Of a stretch of 36,276 bases of DNA, positions 30,531 through 36,276 are shown in pieces. Within the stretch, counting starts at the first letter, position 1; each line of letters opens with the position of its first letter. The stretch lies in the NCBI GenBank assembly GCA_003252535.1, contig QKDN01000074.1:1-36276 (forward strand). Reading direction: 5' to 3'. Position numbers and translations under genes: made by a program. This DNA comes from Campylobacterota bacterium (lineage in GTDB: Bacteria > Campylobacterota > Campylobacteria > Campylobacterales > Sulfurovaceae). Below the pieces are notes generated by a model. The model saw only the letters and a program-made list of their open reading frames with translations, did no database searches and was not told the origin of the DNA.

Positions 30531-31136
30531 TTATTTCGTCGCTACGGTGGTGAAACCGAGACTTTTCCACATCTGCATACCGCCGTGGTAGTACTTGATC
30601 TTGTTGGTCGGGTACCCCATCTCGATGAAAGCACGGATCATCTTGGCCGATTTGTCACAGGTCGAACCGTTACAGAAGAAGATGAGTTCCTGCACTTTGC
30701 TGCTGTCGTCCTTGTTCATACCTAGTACCTTGAAGATATCTTCGATCGCCTGTGTATTGTCTACGATGGTATAAGGAATATTGATCGATGAAGGGATCGT
30801 CTCTTCGAGATACTCTTCCTTGGAGCGGACATCGATGAGCAGACCGTTCTTCTGGGATTCCTGCTTCTGCATGAAGTGGATGATCTCGATCTCCCCTACC
30901 GTCTCTACCTCAGGGTGTACGGAGATGGGTTGCAGGCATCTGCCCGGACATGGGTAGGATATCTTCGCGAAATGCCCCGTGAGCTTGTGCTCGGTATTCT
31001 GTATCCTGTGGAGATCGACCACTTTCCCTTTGTGGTAGACAAGTATCCTTTCGATATCCTCGGTGATCTTTACAGTCTCATATTTACCCGCATAGAGCGC
31101 ACCTGCCAGAAGCAATGATAAAGCAACTATTCTCAT
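30531..31136 (-). CDS. Exported rhodanese-like sulfurtransferase (second copy)
   Basis: A 201-residue protein with a signal peptide (MRIVALSLLLAGALYAGKYE), a front region with a CPGRC cysteine pair (Cys63, Cys67) and a rhodanese domain from about residue 78. The active-site loop is C155-NGST-C160-DKS, and LLIDVRSKEEY at 99-109 is the usual DxR entry motif. Rhodaneses move sulfane sulfur; a periplasmic one may take part in sulfur oxidation or thiol handling. GGAG lies 6 bp before the ATG, one base after the upstream stop. It shares layout with the neighbouring gene, indicating an old tandem duplication. Confidence 0.84.
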   Translation of the reverse strand: MRIVALSLLLAGALYAGKYETVKITEDIERILVYHKGKVVDLHRIQNTEHKLTGHFAKISYPCPGRCLQPISVHPEVETVGEIEIIHFMQKQESQKNGLLIDVRSKEEYLEETIPSSINIPYTIVDNTQAIEDIFKVLGMNKDDSSKVQELIFFCNGSTCDKSAKMIRAFIEMGYPTNKIKYYHGGMQMWKSLGFTTVATK

Positions 31137-31137
31137 C

Positions 31138-31752
31138 TTATTCTCCTTTACCCGGTTCTATGACATTGAGGCCCGCAAGCTGCCACGACTGCATACCGCC
31201 CCTGTAGTATTTCATCTTCTCTTCAGGATATCCTATTTTCATGAGAGCGTGCATTGCATGGGGAGACTGTTCGCACCAGGCGCCGTTGCAGTAGAGAAGG
31301 ATCGTCTGCACCTTTGAGAAATCCCACTCTTTCCCTTTTTTGGCACCGCCAAGATCGTTCAGGACCTTGTCCCGCTCCGGGGTGTCCTTGAGGAAGAGGG
31401 TGAAAGGGATATTGATCGCACCGGGAATATAGCTCTTGTCATACCACTCCTTGAGCCTGGCGTCGATAAAGACCCCTTTGTTCTTCTCGAGGAAATCGAT
31501 CACTTCGAGCTCTCCGTAGGTCTCGATGTTCGGCGCCGCTTTGAAAGGCTGTACATAGAACGGCGGTGCCGGTCGTGAGGTAAGGCTGTATTCATTGGTC
31601 AGGTAGGCGTCATCCTCCTGTACCCTTTGGATGACATAGGTCTTGCCGTCATGGGCAAAAGCAGCTATAGCTTTCTCTTCGGTGATATTATGCGAGGCAG
31701 CTCCAAGCAGAGAAAATCCGAGCAAAGAGAGGGTGATACTTCTCAATATCAT
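31138..31752 (-). CDS. Exported rhodanese-like sulfurtransferase (first copy)
   Basis: A 204-residue protein with a signal peptide (MILRSITLSLLGFSLLGAAS), a front region ending in NIETYGELEVIDFL, and a rhodanese domain with FIDARLKEWY and the loop C155-NGAW-C160-EQS. The nucleophile and second cysteine occupy exactly the same residue numbers as in the downstream copy, but the front-region cysteine pair of that copy is here RPAPPF. AAGGAG precedes the ATG at 31752. It is first of a three-gene minus-strand operon. The 106-bp upstream gap contains an AT-rich TATTAT that may be the -10. Confidence 0.84.
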   Translation of the reverse strand: MILRSITLSLLGFSLLGAASHNITEEKAIAAFAHDGKTYVIQRVQEDDAYLTNEYSLTSRPAPPFYVQPFKAAPNIETYGELEVIDFLEKNKGVFIDARLKEWYDKSYIPGAINIPFTLFLKDTPERDKVLNDLGGAKKGKEWDFSKVQTILLYCNGAWCEQSPHAMHALMKIGYPEEKMKYYRGGMQSWQLAGLNVIEPGKGE

Positions 31753-31858
31753 TATGGCTCCTTATATTTAAACTTTATTATTAGTTTGAAAAGTCTAGGG
31801 GTCTATAATAATATAATTTCCCTAAGAAGAGGGCAAGAAAAGCGAAAAAGTCGCCAAA

Positions 31859-32602
31859 TTACTCGGCGAGCCACTCTTTGGCTATCTTGCGGAGCCCATC
31901 GACATTGTCCGAGGCGAAGAGCTTGAGCTGTGTATCGTATGACTGCTCTTTGATGCCGTGCTCACGCTCAAGGAACTCCACGATCGCCTCGCCCGAGTGG
32001 ATGAGGAGCGGCGTGTTGTCGAAGTACTTTGCGAGCACTTTACTGATGAGGGGGAAGTGGGTACACCCGAGGATGATCGCCGCAGGGGTATCGATATCCC
32101 GGAAGTAGTAATCCATCACCGATTCGAGGATAGGGCCGTCGTGTATCCCCTCCTCCACGAGCGGCACAAAAAGCCCCGTCTGGAGCGCAGTGATATTGGT
32201 ATACCCTTTTTCGCGCAGTTCGTTCTGATAGCGTCCTGAGGCTACAGTAGCGCGGGTGGCGATGATGAGGATAGGGGCATCCTTGTCTTCGAGCTTGTTC
32301 TCGAGTGCGAGGATACCGGGCTCGATCACCCCCGTGACCGCATAGCTGCTCGCCTCCCGCATCTCTTTGAGGGCATAGGCGCTGACGGTATTGCATGCGG
32401 TGATGAGGAGGTCGATATCGAAGTTGTTGAAAAATTCAAGCGCTTCGAGGGAGTAACGGATGATGGTGTTCTTGTCTTTGGTACCGTAGGGCACCCTGGC
32501 GGTGTCGCCATAGTAGATGATCTCGTCGAAGAGGTGGTGTTCGAGGAGCGATTTGACGACGCTGAGTCCGCCGGCCCCCGAGTCGAATACACCGATCTTC
32601 AT
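31859..32602 (-). CDS. murI: Glutamate racemase
   Basis: A 247-residue enzyme that converts L-glutamate to D-glutamate for peptidoglycan. The two catalytic cysteines are present: Cys70 in ITACNTVSA and Cys180 in ILGCTHFPLI. The N-terminal VFDSGAGGLSVV and YYGDTARVPYG motifs are typical. The start at 32602 overlaps the rho stop (TAATG); the frame is open further upstream inside rho but that part is unrelated. The rho-murI coupling means cell-wall precursor supply is cotranscribed with the termination factor. Confidence 0.95.
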   Translation of the reverse strand: MKIGVFDSGAGGLSVVKSLLEHHLFDEIIYYGDTARVPYGTKDKNTIIRYSLEALEFFNNFDIDLLITACNTVSAYALKEMREASSYAVTGVIEPGILALENKLEDKDAPILIIATRATVASGRYQNELREKGYTNITALQTGLFVPLVEEGIHDGPILESVMDYYFRDIDTPAAIILGCTHFPLISKVLAKYFDNTPLLIHSGEAIVEFLEREHGIKEQSYDTQLKLFASDNVDGLRKIAKEWLAE

Positions 32603-33939
32603 TATTGGTTCATCATAGAGAGGAACTCCTCGTTGCTCTTGGTCTTGAGCATTTTGGAGAAGAGGAACTTGAGACCTTCGGCCTCTTCCATGTTCTGCAT
32701 CGCGTTTCTGAGCGCCCATACTTTCTGGAGCGTTTCGGGATCGCTTAGAAGCTCCTCTTTACGCGTTCCCGACTTGGTGATGTCGATCGCAGGATAGATA
32801 CGGCGGTCTGCCACGCTTCTGTTGAGGACGACCTCGGAGTTACCTGTACCCTTGAACTCCTCGAAGATCACCTCATCCATCTTGCTCCCCGTCTCGATAA
32901 GGGCGGTCGCGATGATCGTGAGGCTGCCCCCCTCCTCGATGTTACGAGCAGCACCGAAGAATCTCTTTGGCTTGTGGAGGGCGTTGGCGTCGACACCACC
33001 CGAGAGAACCTTGCCGGAGCTCGGTGTGACGGTATTGTACGCTCTTGCAAGTCTCGTGATCGAGTCGAGGAGGATGATGACATCCTTGCCGAGCTCGACA
33101 CGTCTTTTCGCCTTTTCGATCACCATTTCGGCTGTCCTGACATGGTTCTGCGCCGGGAGGTCGAAGGTGGAGCTGTAGACCTCGCCCTTGACGGAGCGCT
33201 GCATATCGGTCACCTCTTCGGGTCTCTCGTCGACGAGGAGGACCATCAGCGAGGCATCGGGGTTGTTGTGTGTGATCCCGTGGGCGAGCTCTTTGAGCAG
33301 CTCGGTCTTACCTGTTCTCGGAGGCGCGACGATGAGGGCTCTCTGCCCCTTGCCGATAGGGGTGAAGAGGTCGAGCACCCTACCCGTAAGCTTCATCGGG
33401 TTGTATTCGAGCTTGAGCTTTTCATTGGCATAGAGCGGTGTGAGGTTGTCGAAGAGAGGTCTGAGCTTGGACTTCTCCGGGGCAAGGTAGTTGATCGCCT
33501 CGATCTTGAGGAGGGCGTAGTACTTCTCCTGGTCTTTGGGCTGTCTCACCTGTCCCGTGACGACATCCCCGTTACGGAGGGCAAACCGCTTGATCTGCGT
33601 CGAGCTGACATAGGTGTCGTTGGTGGAGTTGGCGAAGTTGCCATCGCTTGAGCGGAGGAAGCCGTACCCGTCGTTCATCACTTCGAGGATACCGGTATAG
33701 AGGATGAATCCGCCCTGGCTCACCTGCGCCTTGAGGATCTCGAAAATAAGGTCTTTTCTCTGGTATTCGTTGGGGTTCTCGACATTGACCTCTCTGGCTA
33801 TGTTGACAAGTTCTGTGAGGGGAGTTTGCTGGAGTTCTTCGATCTTGTATCCCTCTACGGGTACATGGGTTCTGTTGTTATTGCTATTATTTTTTTTTGC
33901 AGCACTGGTCTTACTGCTTGGTTTGTCGTTTTCGCTCAT
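32602..33939 (-). CDS. rho: Transcription termination factor Rho
   Basis: A 445-residue RNA-dependent ATPase hexamer that ends transcripts. A short Ser/Asn/Lys-rich leader (residues 2-24) precedes the Rho N-terminal domain ([22 protein letters not shown]) and the cold-shock RNA-binding fold with [12 protein letters not shown] and the [10 protein letters not shown] segment. Walker A is APPRTGKT, Walker [11 protein letters not shown]; the Q-loop and R-loop regions ([25 protein letters not shown]) are standard. AGAGGA lies 5 bp before the ATG. It is divergent from recG and coupled to murI. Confidence 0.96.
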   Translation of the reverse strand: MSENDKPSSKTSAAKKNNSNNNRTHVPVEGYKIEELQQTPLTELVNIAREVNVENPNEYQRKDLIFEILKAQVSQGGFILYTGILEVMNDGYGFLRSSDGNFANSTNDTYVSSTQIKRFALRNGDVVTGQVRQPKDQEKYYALLKIEAINYLAPEKSKLRPLFDNLTPLYANEKLKLEYNPMKLTGRVLDLFTPIGKGQRALIVAPPRTGKTELLKELAHGITHNNPDASLMVLLVDERPEEVTDMQRSVKGEVYSSTFDLPAQNHVRTAEMVIEKAKRRVELGKDVIILLDSITRLARAYNTVTPSSGKVLSGGVDANALHKPKRFFGAARNIEEGGSLTIIATALIETGSKMDEVIFEEFKGTGNSEVVLNRSVADRRIYPAIDITKSGTRKEELLSDPETLQKVWALRNAMQNMEEAEGLKFLFSKMLKTKSNEEFLSMMNQ

Positions 33940-34040
33940 AATTCCTCTTGTTTGGATATGATTAAATCATTTACGGGAGATGTGGATAATATGGAGTAAG
34001 CCGAGGCTTGTTACGTTCATACCATCATTGTAGTCCGGGA

Positions 34041-34046
34041 ATTATA
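34041..34046 (-). promoter_or_regulatory. -10 box for rho-murI
   Basis: Minus-strand TATAAT at 34046-34041 lies about 100 bp before the rho ATG, leaving a leader of about 95 nt. That leader contains a small GTAAGCC/GGCTTGTTAC dyad around 33996-34014, which could matter if rho is autoregulated. Confidence 0.5.
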
Positions 34047-34126
34047 TGGTATTTACTCTTAAACTCCTATTACAGAATTATATATGACAAATTGATATTT
34101 TATTTATGGAATCTCAGAAAAAAGTG

Positions 34127-34132
34127 TATAAT
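34127..34132 (+). promoter_or_regulatory. -10 box for recG
   Basis: Perfect TATAAT at 34127-34132, 31 bp before the recG ATG at 34164, without a recognisable -35. The 224-bp rho-recG gap holds no gene. Confidence 0.6.
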
Positions 34133-34163
34133 CATCCCCGACCAGACAACAAGGAGGAAAAGG

Positions 34164-35972
34164 ATGGAGAGATTCAAAGAGCACTTCAAGCGACTCAGGA
34201 TATATACCCTGCTCGACCTCGCCCTCCTCGTCCCCTCCTCCTACGACGACACCACCCTCTCATCCGACCTCAAAGCAGGATCGACCCATACCCTCGAGGC
34301 GAAAGTGGTCGATGCCGAAACCAAGGGGGGCAAGCTCCTCGTCCGCTTCTACCTCCCGCGCTTCCGTACTCACCTCAGCAGTCTCTTCTTCCGCGTCACC
34401 CCCTACCACTACCAGGCGTTCGCTCCGGGCAAAGAACTCATCATCCAGGGGCGGCTCGAGATATTCCGCACCGCTTTCCAGATGAGCCAGCCCAAAGTGA
34501 TCAAGAGGGCCGGAGAGATCACTCCGAAGTACAAGACAGTGCTCAAAGAGGAGGAGATGCGCGATCTCGTCAGAGAGTACATCACCGCCCATGCTTTAAT
34601 AAAAGAAGGGCTCCTCCCCCACGAGGCCGATACGATCATGGAGCTCCATTTCCCGCAGGATATAGGGAGGATATACCTAAACGGCTCGCTCCACCCCCGC
34701 GTCCTCGAGGTGCTGAAATCCGTCGAAGCCTTCAACCACCTCAAAAAGCTCTCGACCAAGCGGATCGACTACCCCGCCACCGCTTCGCTGAACGGGGATA
34801 TCTCGGAGTTCGTCGGCAATCTCCCCTTCACCCTCACCCCGGAGCAGCAGAAGGTGATCGCAGAGGTGCGCGCCGATCTCGCCCGCGATGACAGGGCTGC
34901 CAAGCGGATGATCGTCGGCGATGTGGGCTCGGGGAAGACGATGGTGATCCTCGCCGCCGCCGTGACCGCCCTCCCCCACCGCGCGATCCTGATGGCTCCC
35001 ACCTCGCTGCTCGCACTCCAGATATACGAGGAAGCTCTCAAGCACCTCCCCGCCCATGTCAAAGTCGCCCTCGTGATGCAGAGCCGCAGCGAGGGGGACT
35101 ACCGTGAGGCCGACCTCATCATCGGCACCCACGCCCTCCTCTACAAGGACGATCTCCCTCCAGCCTCGCTGGTGATGATCGACGAACAGCACCGATTCGG
35201 CACCAAACAGCGGCAGATGCTCGAAGCCCTCGTCAATGCCGAATCGGACAACGGCAAACGCGTCCATCAGCTCCAGTTCTCCGCCACCCCCATCCCCCGC
35301 ACACAGGCGATGATGAACGCCGCGCTGATCGATATCAGCCTCATCACGAAGACCCCTTTCGAGAAGAGCATCGAGACCAAGGTGATCGGCAAGCAGGATT
35401 TCCCCGCCCTCCTCGGGCATATCAGAGAGGAGATAGCCGCCGACCATCAGGTGCTCATCATCTACCCCCTCGTCGAGGAGAGCGAGACGATCCCCTACCA
35501 GTCGCTCCAGGAGGGGAGAACCTTCTGGGAGGAGCGGTTCGAGCGTGTCTATGTCACCCACGGCAAGGACAGGCAGAAGGAGGATATCCTCCTCGAGTTC
35601 CGCGAGAGGGGCGATATCCTCCTCGCCACCACCGTCGTCGAGGTGGGTATCTCCCTCCCCCGCCTCACCCTCATCGTCATCGTAGGCGCCGAACGGCTGG
35701 GACTCTCCACCCTCCACCAGCTCCGCGGCCGCGTCGGACGGCTGGGACTGGAGAGCACCTGCTACCTCTTCACCCACCAGAACTCCTCCCCCAGGCTCGA
35801 AGAGTTCGCCAAAACAACCAACGGCTTCGACATCGCCACCCTCGACCTCAAATTCCGCGAGAGCGGCGACATCCTCGACGGCACGATCCAGAGCGGACAG
35901 AAGTTCCGATGGCTCGATATGGGGACGGATGAGGATATCGTGGAGAGGGTGAAGGGGAGAGTTGGGGTGTGA
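34164..35972 (+). CDS. recG: ATP-dependent DNA helicase RecG
   Basis: A 602-residue superfamily 2 helicase that remodels stalled forks and Holliday junctions. The N-terminal wedge (OB-like) domain precedes the motor. Motor motifs are: Walker A GDVGSGKTMV, Ia LMAPTSLLA, the DEQH box in MIDEQHRFGTKQR, III QFSATPIPR, and IV-VI including VVEVGISLP and HQLRGRVGR. Length is close to that of other Campylobacterota RecG, shorter than the E. coli protein. The start at 34164 follows AAGGAGG; the frame runs open to 34008 but no ribosome site or homology supports that. A REP-like hairpin lies 34 bp after the stop. Confidence 0.95.
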   Translation: MERFKEHFKRLRIYTLLDLALLVPSSYDDTTLSSDLKAGSTHTLEAKVVDAETKGGKLLVRFYLPRFRTHLSSLFFRVTPYHYQAFAPGKELIIQGRLEIFRTAFQMSQPKVIKRAGEITPKYKTVLKEEEMRDLVREYITAHALIKEGLLPHEADTIMELHFPQDIGRIYLNGSLHPRVLEVLKSVEAFNHLKKLSTKRIDYPATASLNGDISEFVGNLPFTLTPEQQKVIAEVRADLARDDRAAKRMIVGDVGSGKTMVILAAAVTALPHRAILMAPTSLLALQIYEEALKHLPAHVKVALVMQSRSEGDYREADLIIGTHALLYKDDLPPASLVMIDEQHRFGTKQRQMLEALVNAESDNGKRVHQLQFSATPIPRTQAMMNAALIDISLITKTPFEKSIETKVIGKQDFPALLGHIREEIAADHQVLIIYPLVEESETIPYQSLQEGRTFWEERFERVYVTHGKDRQKEDILLEFRERGDILLATTVVEVGISLPRLTLIVIVGAERLGLSTLHQLRGRVGRLGLESTCYLFTHQNSSPRLEEFAKTTNGFDIATLDLKFRESGDILDGTIQSGQKFRWLDMGTDEDIVERVKGRVGV

Positions 35973-36005
35973 GCATTTCACTGTATTATATTGGGAATGA
36001 AGACT

Positions 36006-36030
36006 GTAGGTCGGGGTACTTGACCCCGAC
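36006..36030. repeat. Single REP-like hairpin downstream of recG
   Basis: GTAG at 36006-36009 followed by arms GTCGGGGT (36010-36017) and ACCCCGAC (36023-36030), loop ACTTG. Same layout as the pairs at 12394, 13201 and 19118, but no inverted partner is seen before the window ends. It lies between the convergent ends of recG and the partial gene at 36096. Confidence 0.65.
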
Positions 36031-36095
36031 AATCATTACGAATACAGAGATTACACAGTTTGTGATGTAAATTTTTTCATGAGCATTTACATGTA

Positions 36096-36276
36096 TTATT
36101 CTTCTCTTCCTCTTATTTTGTAAAATAATGCTTTTACATTTTTACCAGTCACCCATGAAAAATATCCAAAAATGACTATTACAGATATGCTTCTTATACT
36201 GTGACTGTCATCTGCTTCCATAATAGCAATAAATAATGCAAATAACACTATAAAAAGGGCAATACTCCATAAGAAT
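36096..36276 (-). CDS. C-terminal end of a small membrane protein (partial)
   Basis: On the minus strand an open frame enters from the right edge (first full codon at 36275) and ends with TAA at 36098-36096, giving about 58 residues. It contains two hydrophobic segments (LWSIALFIVLFALFIAIM and ISVIVIFGYFSWV) separated by a charged loop (EADDSHSIRR), then a basic tail (KALFYKIRGREE). This order of helix, loop, helix and charged tail supports a real membrane protein, but the family is not recognised and the start is outside the window. It is AT-rich compared with recG and converges with it. Confidence 0.55.
   Translation of the reverse strand, partial: FLWSIALFIVLFALFIAIMEADDSHSIRSISVIVIFGYFSWVTGKNVKALFYKIRGREE

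Noticed and set aside
33996-34014. Dyad in the rho leader as an intrinsic attenuator
   Set aside because: The stem is short with a bulge and is not followed by a T-run; evidence is too weak for a separate regulatory call.
34677-36032. 451-codon minus-strand open frame opposite recG
   Set aside because: Highly acidic, low-complexity translation caused by the codon bias of recG; recG motifs are complete on the plus strand.

Overview
The window reads as a chromosomal segment of a Campylobacterota bacterium, most likely a relative of Sulfurovum (inference, no search run). Support comes from the futalosine menaquinone enzyme MqnC, the kdsA-ribH-nusB gene order known from Campylobacter, a metal-type KdsA, an HspR-type HAIR operator, many promoters with a clear TATAAT but no clear -35 box, and tightly overlapping genes. 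Both window edges cut genes: the C-terminus of a membrane protein at the left and the C-terminus of another, on the minus strand, at the right.

Region 1 (1-10939, all plus strand) is a surface-polysaccharide locus. Seven genes with overlaps or very short gaps (cytidylyltransferase, HpcH/HpaI-type pyruvate aldolase, 2-hydroxyacid dehydrogenase, SDR epimerase, cyclase-family hydrolase, YhcH-type cupin, HAD phosphatase) look like a pathway that builds and CMP-activates an acidic 3-deoxy-2-keto sugar by an aldolase rather than by a PEP-dependent synthase. They run into a GT2 and two GT4 glycosyltransferases, a WbaP-type initiating phosphoglycosyl transferase and a phosphomanno/glucomutase. This is the strongest candidate for an undescribed system. 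Region 2 (11047-14798) holds a GlcF/HdrD-like iron-sulfur protein, an AT-rich SUKH (SMI1/KNR4) gene bracketed by two pairs of REP-like hairpins, and a sodium:solute symporter.

Region 3 (13272-18966, minus strand) is a housekeeping run read as kdsA, ribH, nusB, mqnC, an M16-family protein that has lost its zinc motif, and the symporter. An inverted-repeat element sits between kdsA and ribH. Region 4 (19118-22784) has a secreted small heat-shock protein behind a near-consensus promoter with a HAIR operator, a DMT permease, a 130-bp MITE-like element, a Tat-exported DUF2202 protein coupled to a small unknown gene, and a DUF3108 protein. Region 5 (22857-28472) contains an MscS channel, Der GTPase, an AT-rich TPR membrane protein with 138-bp DNA repeats plus a small membrane partner, and trpS. 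Region 6 (28714-36276) has a PAP2 phosphatase, a Crp/Fnr regulator that is probably leaderless, a three-gene exported rhodanese operon, murI and rho in one unit, and the divergent recG.

Repeats are a theme. Hairpins preceded by GTAG, mostly in inverted pairs, occur at 12394, 13201, 19118 and 36006 and resemble REP/BIME elements. No tRNA, rRNA, CRISPR array or intact transposase gene was seen.
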